A stretch of 64,000 nt of DNA, taken from positions 682,001 through 746,000 of the forward strand of contig NZ_JAFMSY010000001.1 in NCBI RefSeq assembly GCF_017916455.1. Reading direction: 5' to 3'. Each line of letters begins with the position of its first letter. The first letter of the stretch is position 1. The notes beneath the pieces were generated by a model. The model was given only the letters and a program-made list of their open reading frames with translations, searched no databases and had not been told where the DNA came from. Of this stretch, positions 1 to 10,893 are shown in pieces. The DNA is from Nocardioides xinjiangensis. GTDB taxonomy: Bacteria; Actinomycetota; Actinomycetes; Propionibacteriales; Nocardioidaceae. The position numbers were made by a program, and so were the translations under genes.

Positions 1-73
1 TGTGCTCACCCGTCGAGCGTAGACCGGAGCGGGCGCACGTGGGAGCCCGGCTGCCCGACCGCCGACGGCCTGC

Positions 74-1441
<1,368 letters not shown>

Positions 1442-1442
<1 letters not shown>

Positions 1443-1918
1443 CAGGTGGTGCTCGCTTCCTGGGATGTCTCTGGGGGTGTTCCTGCAGTGGGCGTGACCG
1501 TGATGTCCTCCTCGGTCACGACGCCGTCGATGATTCTGTAGGACCTGAACTCCACGGGGCCGTCACTATTCCCCTCCTCGTCGAAGCTGTCCCGGGTGCT
1601 CACCAGCACGTAGTGCGCATTGGGCTCGCTGGCGAGGCCGATGTCGGTGCGGCTGGGGTAGGCCTCGGTCGCGGTGTGGGAGTGGTAGATCACCACCGGC
1701 TCCTCGTCGCGGGCGTCCATGTCCTTGTAGAGGGCGAGCAGCTCGCTGGAGTCGAACTCGTAGAAGGTCGGGCTGCCCGCCGCGTTGACCATGGGGATGA
1801 AGCGCTCGGGCCGGTCGCTGCCCTCGGGGCCGGCGACGACGCCGCACGCCTCGTCGGGGTGGTCGCGCTTGGCGTGCGCCACGATGGCGTCGTAGGTCTC
1901 CTGGGCGATGGTCAGCAC
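1442..1918 (-). CDS. mec: Mec-type JAMM zinc metallopeptidase (CysO-cysteine peptidase)
   Basis: This 158-residue JAB1/MPN (JAMM) metallopeptidase has the catalytic Glu in PDEACG (E23), the zinc ligands in HSH (H79, H81) and the continuation AYPSRTD with S89 and D92. This is the complete E / HxH / Sx2D signature. The family member in mycobacteria releases cysteine from the CysO-Cys adduct. It is the first gene of the mec-cysO-cysM unit and its stop overlaps the cysO start. Here it may also trim the genetically encoded Cys of CysO, which is inference. The start is 79 bases from the centre of the divergent MFS promoter region. Confidence 0.92.
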
Positions 1919-1945
1919 GTCTCCGAGCGTAGGCGGCGCCCGGAG

Positions 1946-1989
1946 TTGACCTGGCCGCGTCTCACGACGTATATCTTGACGTCAAGATA
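1946..1989 (+). promoter_or_regulatory. MFS promoter with an 18-bp perfect palindromic operator
   Basis: TTGACC (1946-1951) and TATATC (1970-1975) lie 18 bp apart and resemble -35 and -10 boxes. TATCTTGACGTCAAGATA (1972-1989) is a perfect palindrome that overlaps the -10 region and ends 22 bases before the transporter start. The shape (TCTTGA-N2-TCAAGA) is like sites bound by MarR-family dimers. No MarR gene lies nearby, so the regulator is probably encoded elsewhere. The divergent mec gene starts at 1918 and could share the control. Confidence 0.7.
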
Positions 1990-2011
1990 GTCGGGTGTGC
2001 GAGGGGTTCGG

Positions 2012-3265
2012 ATGACGGTCGGAGATGTCCAGGCACCCCTCACGCGCCGGGGGCTCCCGCTCGACCCGGACCTCCGGGTGCTGGCCCTGGGCTCCTTCGC
2101 GAACCGCTTCGGCTCCGGAGCGGTCATCACGACGAGCGCCATCTACTTCACCCGCCACGTGGGCTTCACCGCCGCGGAGGTCGGCCTGGCCTTCGCCCTC
2201 GCCGGCATCGTCGCGCTCGTGGTGCAGGTGCCGGCCGGCCAGCTCGGCGACACGCTCGGGCCGCGGCGGGTGCTGACCGCCGCCATGGTCGGGGCCGCGC
2301 TCGTCGCGCCCCTGCCCGCCTTCGCCCGGGCGCCCTGGTCGCTCGCGCTGCTCCTGGCGCTGCTGACCCTCTTCGAGCGATCCGCCGGCGCGGTGCAGCA
2401 GGGTGTGATCGCCCAACTGGCCACCGGCGGCCGCGGCGTGCTGTTCAAGGCCTACCTGCGTGCGGTCACCAACTCAGCCATCGGCCTCGGCTCGGTGTTC
2501 GGCGGCGCCGCGCTCGTCGTCGACGAGGAGTGGGCCTACGTCTCGGTGTTCTTCCTCAACGCCGCGTTCACCGGCCTGGCGGCGTGGAACAGCACCCGCC
2601 TGCCCGACCTGCCGGCGTACGTCCGCACCGAGGGCGAGCCGCGCCTAGCCGTGCTCCGCGACGTGCCCTTCGTGGTGATCACCCTCATCACCGGCGTGTT
2701 CTCCCTGCACTTCACGATCATGGAGCTCGGCATGGCGCTCTACATCGTCGAGCGCACCGAGGCGCCCAAGGTGATGGTCGCGATCCTGCTGGTGGTCAAC
2801 ACCATCGCCGTCACCTTCTTCCAGGTCCGCCTCTCGCGTCGTGCCGACTCCGTGGCGACCGGGGCCCGCGCGCTGCTGACCGGCTCGCTGTTCATCGCCG
2901 CAGGCTTCGCCGTGGTGGCCTTCGCCGACCGGGGCGACGCCACCACCGCCGTGCTGCTGCTCGTCGTCGGCTCGCTGGTGCACGTCGTCGGGGAGATGAT
3001 CGGCTCGGGCGGCCAGTGGGGGCTCCAGATGGGGCTGGCGCCGCACGAGCGGCAGGGGCAGTACCAGGGCTTCGCCGGACTCGGCTTCAGCCTCACCTCG
3101 GTCATCGGTCCGCCGATGGTCGCCTACTTCTGCGTCGACCTCGGCGAGGTGGGCTGGCTGCTGCTGGCCGGGCTGATGGTGGTGACCGGCCTCGCCGCGA
3201 TCCCGGCGTCACGCTGGGCGCTGGCCTCGCGGGCCCGCTACGGGGTGACCACCCACTCGGGCTGA
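2012..3265 (+). CDS. Major facilitator superfamily transporter
   Basis: This integral membrane protein of about 417 residues has around 12 hydrophobic segments. The loop after TM2-3 carries GQLGDTLGPRR, the MFS motif-A-like signature. The substrate is unknown; the general architecture fits a drug or metabolite exporter. I place the start at the ATG after GAGGGG (2001-2006). A GTG 15 bases upstream in the same frame is less well spaced. It stands alone, divergent from mec and convergent with the Nudix fusion gene (2-bp gap). The palindromic promoter suggests an inducible, repressor-controlled transporter. Confidence 0.85.
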   Translation: MTVGDVQAPLTRRGLPLDPDLRVLALGSFANRFGSGAVITTSAIYFTRHVGFTAAEVGLAFALAGIVALVVQVPAGQLGDTLGPRRVLTAAMVGAALVAPLPAFARAPWSLALLLALLTLFERSAGAVQQGVIAQLATGGRGVLFKAYLRAVTNSAIGLGSVFGGAALVVDEEWAYVSVFFLNAAFTGLAAWNSTRLPDLPAYVRTEGEPRLAVLRDVPFVVITLITGVFSLHFTIMELGMALYIVERTEAPKVMVAILLVVNTIAVTFFQVRLSRRADSVATGARALLTGSLFIAAGFAVVAFADRGDATTAVLLLVVGSLVHVVGEMIGSGGQWGLQMGLAPHERQGQYQGFAGLGFSLTSVIGPPMVAYFCVDLGEVGWLLLAGLMVVTGLAAIPASRWALASRARYGVTTHSG

Positions 3266-3267
3266 CC

Positions 3268-4491
3268 TCAGGCGCGGATCGCGGCCGGGATGCCGTCGGA
3301 GAAGACCTCCGGCTCGGCCGGGAAGGCCTCCGAGAGGCCACGGGCGTGCCGCACCGCCGTCCACGCCGCCGCGCACGCGTCGAGCAGGTCGTCCTCGCCG
3401 AACCCGGACCCGCGGAACCACGGGGGTGCCGCGATGCCGTGGGCGGCCAGCACCTCGCGACGCGCCCGTACGCCGTCGGCGTCCTTCTTGCGCGCCTGCA
3501 CGGGACCGCCGGCCATCCGGGCGAAGCTCACCTCCGGGTGCACCTCGATCACCTGGGTGCCGGGCTCCGAGCGGACCCACGCGTCGACCTCCAGCACCTT
3601 CCGGCGCAGCGCGTACGCCTGGGCGCTGACGCTGGTGCGGCCGTCGGTCGCGGCGAGGTTGGCCGTCCGCGCCTCCTCGTAGGTCGGCGCCTCGAGCGCA
3701 GCCCGCACCGGTGTGGAGAACACCGACGACGCCCGCCCGGCCAGGACCCGGCGCGCCTCGGCGTCGGCCCGCCGGCCCCCGGCGTCGGGCAGCCCGATCG
3801 GGATGTCGATCGCCACGACGGGCACGTCGTACCTCTCGCGCACGAGCTCGACGAGCTCGACGACGGTGGCGGCGACGAACACCGAGGCGCGGAGCCCGGT
3901 GTCGAGGACCACGCCCACCCATCCGGTGCCGCACGCGTCGACGCCGAGCACCGGTGCGGGTGGCGCGACGAGCGCCGGCGACCCGACCCCGTCTGCGGCC
4001 CCCGCGGTCTCCTGTCCCGCCGGCGCGACGAACCGGGCCTCGCGCTCGTCGCTGGTGGCAGCCGCGATCCGGGCCAGCATCACCTCGGTCATGGGCGGCA
4101 GCGCGGCGAGCGGCCACCAGCGGACGTGGCTCGACTCGTCGTCCGCCACGTGCGCCTCCCCCTCGAGCCAGGTGCAGGCGAAGGTGAGGTCGAGGTAGCT
4201 CGCCCGGTCGCCGTTCACGTGGACGATCCCGCCGTGCGCGCCGGTCGAGGCCAGGCGGTCGACCCGGATCCGGACGCCGGTCTCCTCCATCGCCTCGCGG
4301 GCCGCCGCGACGGCCGGCTCCTCGCCGGGCTCGGGGATCCCGGTGACCGGCGTCCAGTGGCCGTTGTCGGCCCGCCGGACCAGCAGGACGTCGTCCCCGC
4401 GGCGCACGACCGCGGTGACCCCGGGCAGCCACAGCGGGTCGTGGCCGATCTTCTCGCGGATCGCGAGGACGAAGTCGGGGACCGGGGTCAC
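3268..4491 (-). CDS. Nudix hydrolase fused to a DUF429 domain
   Basis: This 407-residue protein has two domains. Residues 1-155 are a Nudix hydrolase with a perfect Nudix box (G51 to V73: G-x5-E-x7-RE-x2-EE-x-G-V), expected to bind Mg and cleave a nucleoside diphosphate linked to another group. After a Pro/Ala-rich linker, residues 181-407 form a DUF429 domain (VLGVDACGTGWVG, then VVAIDIPIGLP, then EVHPEVSF), a family with an RNase H-like fold predicted to be a nuclease. Both parts look intact. Its substrate is unknown. It precedes DUF2017 and clpS on the opposite side of the cluster in convergent orientation to the MFS gene. Confidence 0.85.
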   Translation of the reverse strand: MTPVPDFVLAIREKIGHDPLWLPGVTAVVRRGDDVLLVRRADNGHWTPVTGIPEPGEEPAVAAAREAMEETGVRIRVDRLASTGAHGGIVHVNGDRASYLDLTFACTWLEGEAHVADDESSHVRWWPLAALPPMTEVMLARIAAATSDEREARFVAPAGQETAGAADGVGSPALVAPPAPVLGVDACGTGWVGVVLDTGLRASVFVAATVVELVELVRERYDVPVVAIDIPIGLPDAGGRRADAEARRVLAGRASSVFSTPVRAALEAPTYEEARTANLAATDGRTSVSAQAYALRRKVLEVDAWVRSEPGTQVIEVHPEVSFARMAGGPVQARKKDADGVRARREVLAAHGIAAPPWFRGSGFGEDDLLDACAAAWTAVRHARGLSEAFPAEPEVFSDGIPAAIRA

Positions 4492-4509
4492 GAGGGGCTC
4501 ACGAGGGGC

Positions 4510-5100
4510 TCACGAGGACAGCGCCTCGACGAGCGTCTCCTGCAGGTAGCCGACCCACTCGTAGATGTCGTGCGCCTGGGCGCGCGGGTCGTCGTCGGGG
4601 AGCGAGTGCCAGTAGTGCTCGTCGCCGGCCTCCACGCCCAGCCGTGTCGCGAGGGCGAGCCGGATGTCGGTGAACGCCCTCATCCAGGACTCGGCGTCGT
4701 CACGGGTCAGCTCGACGTCGATCACCAGGCCGTCCTCGGTGAGCTCGGGCGGGAGGCCGGCGTCCTCGAGCGTGTCGATGATCAGCGCGGAGACCGCCGC
4801 CTTGCCGTCGCGCAGGGCTCCCTCGGTGAAGCGGCGGAAGTCGGCGGCCGCCTCCTCGTCGTCGAGGTACGCCGTCGGGAACAACCGCGCCAGCACCGGG
4901 TCCTCGGGGGCCGTGGTCGCGCCGGAGAACTCGGCGGTCATCGCCTCGAACGGGTCGCCGGACGGGGTCGCCGGCTCGGCCCGCTCGTTGCGGAGCAGCT
5001 CGACGAGCTGCGAGGCCAGGGAGCGCAGGAGGTCGGCCTCGAAGCCGGTGAACGTCGCGATGACGCGGTCCGACCTCCGGTGGTGCTCGAAACCGCTCAC
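4510..5100 (-). CDS. DUF2017 family protein
   Basis: This 196-residue soluble protein matches DUF2017 (TFTGFEADLLRSLASQLVELL near the start, WMRAFTDIRLALATRLG and VGYLQETLVEAL later). It has no catalytic motif I recognise. It lies one base downstream of clpS in the same direction, a pairing conserved across actinobacteria, so a link to the ClpS/Clp protease adaptor system is plausible but unproven. The start ATG directly follows the clpS stop, which suggests coupled translation. Confidence 0.88.
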   Translation of the reverse strand: MSGFEHHRRSDRVIATFTGFEADLLRSLASQLVELLRNERAEPATPSGDPFEAMTAEFSGATTAPEDPVLARLFPTAYLDDEEAAADFRRFTEGALRDGKAAVSALIIDTLEDAGLPPELTEDGLVIDVELTRDDAESWMRAFTDIRLALATRLGVEAGDEHYWHSLPDDDPRAQAHDIYEWVGYLQETLVEALSS

Positions 5101-5101
5101 C

Positions 5102-5404
5102 TCAGGCCTTCTCCATCGTCGCCCAGAGGCCGTACTCGTGCATCGCCTGCACGTCGCGCTCCATCTCCTCGCGGGTGCCCGTCGAGACGACGGACCGGCC
5201 CTCGGTGTGCACCTCGAGCATCAGCTTCTCGGCCTTGGCCTTGTCGTAGCCGAAGTACTTCTGGAAGACGTAGCACACGTACGACATGAGGTTCACCGGG
5301 TCGTCCCAGACCAGGGTCACCCACGGCTTGGCCAGGTAGGTGATCTCGTCGGGAGTCACGGTCGGCTCGACCTCTACGGGACTGGCGGCTGACACGAGGC
5401 CCAT
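5102..5404 (-). CDS. clpS: ATP-dependent Clp protease adaptor ClpS
   Basis: This 100-residue protein is the N-recognin that delivers N-degron substrates to the ClpC/ClpP protease. The ClpS core is clear: [20 protein letters not shown] supplies the N-end-rule pocket Asp residues, followed by [21 protein letters not shown] chose the ATG at 5404 because the preceding sequence has no family similarity and because 18 bp separate it from the divergent pncB start. It heads the clpS-DUF2017 pair. Confidence 0.93.
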   Translation of the reverse strand: MGLVSAASPVEVEPTVTPDEITYLAKPWVTLVWDDPVNLMSYVCYVFQKYFGYDKAKAEKLMLEVHTEGRSVVSTGTREEMERDVQAMHEYGLWATMEKA

Positions 5405-5422
5405 CGTGGCACAGTACGGGTC

Positions 5423-6712
5423 GTGACGACTTCGGCGGCGCTGTTGACCGACCACTACGAGCTCACCATGGTCCAGGCCGCCCGGCAGTCCGGCACGGCT
5501 GACCGGCGGGCGGTCTTCGAGCTGTTCCCCAGGCGGCTGCCGGGCGGTCGCCGCTACGGCGTGGTGGCCGGCGTCGGGAGGGCCCTCGACGCCGTCGAGG
5601 ACTTCCGCTTCGACGCCGCCTCGCTGGCCGTGCTCGAGGGCCTGGTGGACCCGGGCATGCTCGAGTGGCTGGCGTCCTACCGCTTCTCGGGTGACATCCA
5701 CGGGTACGCCGAGGGCGAGACCTTCTTCCCCCACTCCCCCCTGCTCGTGGTCGAGGGCGCCTTCGCCGAGGCGGTGCTCCTCGAGACGGTGCTGCTGTCG
5801 ATCTACAACCACGACTCCGCGATCGCCTCCGCCGCGTCGCGCATGACGCTCGCGGCGGGCGCCCGGCCCTGCATCGAGATGGGCTCGCGACGCACGCACG
5901 AGGAGGCCGCGGTCGCCGCGGCGCGGGCGGCGTACGTCGCCGGCTTCGAGGCCACCAGCAACCTCGCCGCACGCGCCCGCCACGGCGTCCCCTCGACGGG
6001 CACCTCCGCGCACTCCTTCACGCTGCTCCACGACGCCGAGGCCGACGCGTTCCGCGCCCAGGTGCAGACGCTGGGCGTCGGCACCACCCTGCTCGTGGAC
6101 ACCTACGACGTGACGGAGGCCGTGCGGCTCGCGGTCGAGGTGGCCGGCACCGGCCTCGGCGCCGTGCGGCTGGACTCCGGCGACCTCGGCGAGGTGGCGC
6201 GCGAGGTCCGCGCCCAGCTCGACTCCCTCGGCGCGACCGGCACCCGGATCGTGGTGACCAGCGACCTCGACGAGCACGCGATCGCCGCCCTGGCCGCCGC
6301 CCCGGTGGACGCCTACGGGGTCGGCACCCAGCTCGTCACCGGGTCCGGGCACCCCACCTGCGGCTTCGTCTACAAGCTGGTCGCGCGCGAGGGCGACGAC
6401 GGCCGGATGGTGTCGGTGGCGAAGAAGTCGACGGACAAGCGCTCGATCGGCGGCCGCAAGTACGCCCTGCGCCGCCGCAGCGCGTCGGGCGTGGCCGAGG
6501 CGGAGGTCGTCGGCATCGGCACGGACCCGGGCGACGACGGTGACGACCGCCCGCTGCTGGTGCCGCTCGTGCGCGACGGCGAGGTCGTCGGCAGGACGAC
6601 GCTGGAGCAGGCGCGCACCCGGCACCGCACCTCCCTCGCGGAGCTGCCGCGCGCGGTCACCCAGATGTCGGCCGGCGAGCCGGTGATTCCGACCGTCTTC
6701 GAGGGAGGCTGA
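5423..6712 (+). CDS. pncB: Nicotinate phosphoribosyltransferase
   Basis: This 429-residue enzyme converts nicotinate and PRPP to nicotinate mononucleotide, the committed step of Preiss-Handler NAD salvage. Family landmarks are [10 protein letters not shown] at the N-terminus, the FEATSNL segment, the VDTYD motif (about 227) and VRLDSGDL with GVGTQLV in the phosphate-binding barrel. The GTG start gives the usual N-terminus. It is divergent from clpS with 18 bp between, so the promoters must overlap. PncA, which makes nicotinate from nicotinamide, is encoded 4.3 kb downstream on the same strand. Confidence 0.94.
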   Translation: MTTSAALLTDHYELTMVQAARQSGTADRRAVFELFPRRLPGGRRYGVVAGVGRALDAVEDFRFDAASLAVLEGLVDPGMLEWLASYRFSGDIHGYAEGETFFPHSPLLVVEGAFAEAVLLETVLLSIYNHDSAIASAASRMTLAAGARPCIEMGSRRTHEEAAVAAARAAYVAGFEATSNLAARARHGVPSTGTSAHSFTLLHDAEADAFRAQVQTLGVGTTLLVDTYDVTEAVRLAVEVAGTGLGAVRLDSGDLGEVAREVRAQLDSLGATGTRIVVTSDLDEHAIAALAAAPVDAYGVGTQLVTGSGHPTCGFVYKLVAREGDDGRMVSVAKKSTDKRSIGGRKYALRRRSASGVAEAEVVGIGTDPGDDGDDRPLLVPLVRDGEVVGRTTLEQARTRHRTSLAELPRAVTQMSAGEPVIPTVFEGG

Positions 6713-6798
6713 CCCGAGCGTCGGTCCGCATCGGCGGTCCGGATCGCCCGTCAGGGTCGGCGGGTGCTCACCGGGCCGCCAGGTGCCATCATGCCGAG

Positions 6799-9531
6799 AT
6801 GGGTCTCGTCGCGCGCGAGCCGGAGCTCGCGGTGATCGCCGACGTGCTCGACCGCGCGCCGGCCGACGTCCGCGCCCTCGTGCTCGTCGGCGAGCCGGGC
6901 GTCGGCAAGACCAGCCTGTGGGAGGTCGGCCTTGCCCACGGCAGCGCGCGCGGCATGCGGGTGCTCGTGGCGCGGGCCTCGGCGTCCGAGACCGGCCTGC
7001 CGTTCGCCGGGCTGATCGACCTCCTGGACGAGGTGTCCGGCGCGGACCTCGACGACGTGCCGCCGCCCCAGCGGCACGCGCTCGAGGTGGCTCTCTACCG
7101 CGCCGACCCCGGGGAGCACCCTCCGACCGACCAGGTGGTGTCGCTGGCCCTGTTGTCGACGCTCCGCTCACTGGCGCGTCGCGAGCACGTGCTGGTCGCG
7201 GTGGACGACCTGCAGTGGCTGGACCCGCCCTCGCAGCTCGCCCTGGCGTACGCGTCGCGCCGCCTGCCGGACCACGCGACCCTGCTGCTCGCCCGGCGAC
7301 CGGGCGCCGCGACGGCCGTCGAGCAGGCGCTGCCCGACGAGCACCTCGGCAGCCTCACCGTCGGCGCGCTGAGCCTGGGCGGCACGAGGCAGCTCCTCGC
7401 CGCGAGGCTGGGCCTCCGGCTGCCGCACCACCTGCTCCGCCGCGTCTACGACACCACGCTCGGCAACCCGCTCTTCGCCCTCGAGGTCGGACGCCTGCTG
7501 TCGGGGCGGGACCCCGAGCTCGTCGGCGACGACCTGCCCGTCCCGGACGCCGTCGAGGACCTCCTCGGCCTGCGGGTCGCCGACCTGCACCCGGCCGCAC
7601 GCCGGGTGCTGCTGGCGCTGGCCCTCGCCGCGGACCTCCGGACCGCCCAGGTGGCCGCACTGGCGGGCGCCGACGCCGTCGAGGAGGTCGTGCGGGCGCA
7701 CGTCGTCCAGGCGCAGGGCGACCGAATCCGTCCGACGCACCCCCTCCTCGCCGAGGCGGCGCGGCGCGCGGCCTCCGCGGACGACGTACGACGCCTGCAC
7801 GCCGACCTGGCGGCCATCGTGTCCGACGACCAGCGACAGGTGCTGCACCTGGCCCTCGCCGCGACCGGGCCGGACCGCCGGCTGGCCGCACGGCTCGACG
7901 CGGCGGTCCGCGGGGCGACCGCCCGCGGGTCGATCCGCCTCGCCGCCGACCTCGCCGGGCACGCGCTGCGGCTCACGCCCGTCTGCGAGCCCGACGCCGC
8001 CCGCGTCATGGTGCTGGCCAAGCTCCTGCAGATGGCCGGGGACAAGCACCGGCTCACCGAGCTCCTCGCCCCCCGCGCCGCGTCGCTGCCCGACCGCGCC
8101 GACCGGGTGCGCGCGCACGTGCTGCTCACCGGCGGCGTGGTGCACGGCAACGACGACATCCTCCGCCACCTCCAGCAGGCGCTGGACGAGGCCGGCGACG
8201 ACAGCGGCTTGCGCCTGCGCGTGCTGTGCCACCTCGCCGAGAACGAGGCCGTCATCGAGGTGCGCAACGTCGAGGTCGCCGACCGGAAGGCAGCCGAGGC
8301 CGTCGCGGCGTCCGCCGCCGGGTCGGCCGGCGACCAGCGGCTCGCCCTCTACACCCGCGTGTGGACCTCCGCCCTCCGCGGCCGGCCGCTCGACGGGCTC
8401 CTCGAGCGCTACGAGGCGCTCGCCAGCGGCTCCACCTACCTCGCCCGCACCCCGGGCCGGGTGGCCGGCCAGCAGCACGTGTGGCGCGGCGAGCCCGGCC
8501 CGGCGCGCGCACGGTTCGAGGCCTTCCGGTCGCTCGCCGCCGAGCGCGGCGAGCCGTCCCCGTACGCACTCGCCCGGCTGCACCTGTGCGAGCTGGAGCT
8601 GCGCGTGGGCCGGCTCGACGCCGCCGAGGAGCTGCTCGACGAGTGGGCCGCCTCGCTCGACAGCAGCCTGCTCCACTGGCCCATGTACGAGCGGTGCCGC
8701 AGCCTGCTGGCCGCCGGGCGGGGCGACGCGGCCCGGGCCCGCGAGTGGGGCGGCCGCGCGGTCGCGCAGGCGGAGGAGATGGGGGTCCGCTGGGACTGGC
8801 TCGAGGCGACGCGCGCCCTCGGCGTCGCCGCCCTGCTCGACCACCGGCCCGAGGAGGCCGTCCGGCACCTGCGCACGGTCTGGGCGCACACCCGCCGCGA
8901 GGGCGTGCTCGACCCCGGCGCGTTCCCCGCGGCCCCCGACCTCGTCGAGGCGCTCGTCGAGGTCGGCGACCCTGCGGGCGCGCGCGAGGTCGTCGACGTG
9001 CTGGCCGAGGCGGCCGACGTGCAGGACCACCCGTGGGCGCGGCTGGCGAGCGGGCGCGGTCGAGCCGCGGTCGCGCTCGCCTCGGGCTGGTCCGACGACG
9101 TGGCCGCCGACCTCGCCGGCGTCGCGGCGTCGTACGCCCGGCTCGGGCTGGCGGCCGACGCCGCCCGCACCTGGCTCCTGCTCGGGCGCGCCCAGCGCCG
9201 GTCGCGCAAGTGGGGCGCGGCCCGGGAGTCCCTGGGGTGCGCCGTCGGGCTCTACGAGCAGATGGCCGCCCCGGGCTGGGCCGCGGCTGCGCGCGCCGAG
9301 CTCGAGCGGGTCGGGGCCCGTCGCCCCGGCGGCGGCCGGCTCACCGCGACCGAGCGACGCGTGGCCGACCTCGCCGCCGACGGCCTGTCGAACAAGGAGA
9401 TCGCTCGCGTCCTGGTGGTGACGGTGAGCACCGTGGAGTTCCACCTGCGCAACACCTACAGCAAGCTCGGCATCCGGTCGCGGATGGAGCTCGCGCAGGG
9501 CCTGGCAGCGCTCGACGAACCGGCACCGTGA
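6799..9531 (+). CDS. ATPase-containing LuxR-family regulator (LAL/STAND type), copy 1
   Basis: This 910-residue regulator has a P-loop near the N-terminus (GEPGVGKTS, residues 31-39) and a Walker B-like [12 protein letters not shown] long helical, TPR-like middle follows, and a C-terminal LuxR helix-turn-helix ([20 protein letters not shown], then [18 protein letters not shown], about 845-905). The architecture is that of signal-responsive ATPase activators. The ligand is unknown. The gene ends 118 bp before a DUF4242 reading frame on the same strand, the same arrangement as the second copy at 46.7 kb, so the DUF4242 gene is a candidate target. Confidence 0.88.
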   Translation: MGLVAREPELAVIADVLDRAPADVRALVLVGEPGVGKTSLWEVGLAHGSARGMRVLVARASASETGLPFAGLIDLLDEVSGADLDDVPPPQRHALEVALYRADPGEHPPTDQVVSLALLSTLRSLARREHVLVAVDDLQWLDPPSQLALAYASRRLPDHATLLLARRPGAATAVEQALPDEHLGSLTVGALSLGGTRQLLAARLGLRLPHHLLRRVYDTTLGNPLFALEVGRLLSGRDPELVGDDLPVPDAVEDLLGLRVADLHPAARRVLLALALAADLRTAQVAALAGADAVEEVVRAHVVQAQGDRIRPTHPLLAEAARRAASADDVRRLHADLAAIVSDDQRQVLHLALAATGPDRRLAARLDAAVRGATARGSIRLAADLAGHALRLTPVCEPDAARVMVLAKLLQMAGDKHRLTELLAPRAASLPDRADRVRAHVLLTGGVVHGNDDILRHLQQALDEAGDDSGLRLRVLCHLAENEAVIEVRNVEVADRKAAEAVAASAAGSAGDQRLALYTRVWTSALRGRPLDGLLERYEALASGSTYLARTPGRVAGQQHVWRGEPGPARARFEAFRSLAAERGEPSPYALARLHLCELELRVGRLDAAEELLDEWAASLDSSLLHWPMYERCRSLLAAGRGDAARAREWGGRAVAQAEEMGVRWDWLEATRALGVAALLDHRPEEAVRHLRTVWAHTRREGVLDPGAFPAAPDLVEALVEVGDPAGAREVVDVLAEAADVQDHPWARLASGRGRAAVALASGWSDDVAADLAGVAASYARLGLAADAARTWLLLGRAQRRSRKWGAARESLGCAVGLYEQMAAPGWAAAARAELERVGARRPGGGRLTATERRVADLAADGLSNKEIARVLVVTVSTVEFHLRNTYSKLGIRSRMELAQGLAALDEPAP

Positions 9532-9649
9532 CAGCCGCCTGACAGCCCCCGGGCCTCCGGCCGCCACCGTCAACTGGGGTTGTCCTCGGGCCAATTCCTC
9601 GGGTCCTCCGCGGTTTCGGCGGCCGGGGTGAGCGAGCACCGTGGTGGTC

Positions 9650-10834
9650 ATGGCCGAGTACCTCGTCGAGCTGTACGTCGCTCAGGGAGACCACACCGCC
9701 GCCCGGCGCCAGGCCGCGTCCGCGGAGCGGGCCGGCACCGACCTCGCCCGGGAGGGTCGGGCGGTGCGCTACCTGCGGTCGATCTTCGTCCCCGAGGACG
9801 AGACGTGCTTCCTGCTCTACGAGGCGGACTCGGCCGACCTGGTCACCGAGGCGGTGGCCCGGGCCGGCTTGCGGCTCGAGCACGTCTCGGCGGCCACCAC
9901 GTCCGTCGCCGGCGCACAGGAGTCGCCGGACGGCATCACGAAAGGAACCCGCATGACGAGCACCACCAGCACCACCACCAGCACCAGCAGCAGCACGACC
10001 AGCACCACCCCGACCGGCACGACCGGCGCCCCCGACCTCGCCGAGCTGCGCGACAAGCAGCAGAAGGTCTGGAGCAGCGGCGACTACAACAAGATCGCCG
10101 CCCTCACGGTGCCGGTCTCGGAGCACCTCGTCGACCACGTCGGGGTGTCACCCGGGGACCGCGTCCTCGACGTCGCCACCGGGACCGGGCACGTCGCCCT
10201 CGCCGCCGCCCGGCGCTCGGCGGAGGCGGTGGGGATCGACTACGTCCCCGCGCTGCTCGACATCGCCCGGCGCCGCGCCGCCGCCGAGGACCTGGCGGTC
10301 GAGCTCACCGAGGCCGACGCCGAGCACCTGCCCTACGACGACGCCTCCTTCGACGTCGTCCTGTCCGCCATCGGCGTCATGTTCGCCGCCGACCACGAGG
10401 CCGCAGGCCGCGAGCTGGTCCGCGTCACCCGCCCCGGTGGACGCATCGGCCTCGCGAGCTGGACGCCGGAGGGCTTCGTCGGCGGCATGCTCCGCACGGT
10501 CGGCGCACACGTCTCACCGCCGCCCGGGGCGCAGCCCGCCACCAGGTGGGGGACCGAGGAGGTCGTCGCCGGCCTGCTGGGCGACGGCGTGACCGACGTG
10601 CGGTCGGTGACGGCCACGGTGCGTCAGCGCTTCGCCGACGCGGCGGCGTTCGCCGACCTGTTCCTCACCTACTACGGTCCGACGTTCTCCGCGGCCGGCC
10701 GGCTGGACGAGGAGGGGCGCGCCGCGCTCCGTGCCGACCTGGTCGCGCTGGCCGAGTCCCACGACCGCGGCGAGGGGAGCCGCGGCCTGGTGTGCGACTG
10801 GGAGTACCGCATCGTCACGGCGACCCGCCGCTGA
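9650..10834 (+). CDS. DUF4242 domain read in frame into a SAM methyltransferase
   Basis: One open frame of about 394 residues. The first 80 residues are DUF4242-like (AEYLVELYV, then VRYLRSIFVPEDETCFLLYE, then AVARAGL), the small ferredoxin-like family that includes nickel-binding SCO4226-type proteins. No stop codon separates this from the methyltransferase that begins at 9953, which has its own ribosome binding site. The product may be a fusion, or the DUF4242 piece may be made only as part of the long form. A GTG at 9641 could add three residues. No strong Shine-Dalgarno site precedes either start. A missed stop by sequencing error is possible. Confidence 0.55.
   Translation: MAEYLVELYVAQGDHTAARRQAASAERAGTDLAREGRAVRYLRSIFVPEDETCFLLYEADSADLVTEAVARAGLRLEHVSAATTSVAGAQESPDGITKGTRMTSTTSTTTSTSSSTTSTTPTGTTGAPDLAELRDKQQKVWSSGDYNKIAALTVPVSEHLVDHVGVSPGDRVLDVATGTGHVALAAARRSAEAVGIDYVPALLDIARRRAAAEDLAVELTEADAEHLPYDDASFDVVLSAIGVMFAADHEAAGRELVRVTRPGGRIGLASWTPEGFVGGMLRTVGAHVSPPPGAQPATRWGTEEVVAGLLGDGVTDVRSVTATVRQRFADAAAFADLFLTYYGPTFSAAGRLDEEGRAALRADLVALAESHDRGEGSRGLVCDWEYRIVTATRR
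9953..10834 (+). CDS. Class I SAM-dependent methyltransferase (internal-start form)
   Basis: Starting at the ATG preceded by AAAGGA (9941-9946) gives a 293-residue methyltransferase of the UbiE/Methyltransf_11 type. The SAM-binding motif I is VLDVATGTGHVALAAARR, followed by VGIDYVPALLDIARRRA and a DASFDVVLSAIGVMF motif. It closely resembles actinobacterial small-molecule methyltransferases of unknown substrate. Its first 25 residues are almost pure Thr/Ser, encoded by a simple ACC/AGC codon repeat (about 9956-10020), probably a disordered tail. The strong internal ribosome binding site favours this as a genuine start, possibly alongside the longer form. A strong terminator follows. Confidence 0.75.
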   Translation: MTSTTSTTTSTSSSTTSTTPTGTTGAPDLAELRDKQQKVWSSGDYNKIAALTVPVSEHLVDHVGVSPGDRVLDVATGTGHVALAAARRSAEAVGIDYVPALLDIARRRAAAEDLAVELTEADAEHLPYDDASFDVVLSAIGVMFAADHEAAGRELVRVTRPGGRIGLASWTPEGFVGGMLRTVGAHVSPPPGAQPATRWGTEEVVAGLLGDGVTDVRSVTATVRQRFADAAAFADLFLTYYGPTFSAAGRLDEEGRAALRADLVALAESHDRGEGSRGLVCDWEYRIVTATRR

Positions 10835-10893
10835 CGGCGTGGACAGGGATGCCCCCGGCGTCGCACCGACCCGGCCCTCGGGGCCGCGGTCAC

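Noticed and set aside
2530..5289. Open frame of over 900 codons on the plus strand across the MFS, Nudix and DUF2017 genes
   Set aside because: It spans several real genes on both strands and shows no family motif.
9953..10025. ACC/AGC codon repeat considered as a CRISPR array or tandem DNA element
   Set aside because: Units are six bases or less with no spacers, and the tract is inside a reading frame with a ribosome binding site.
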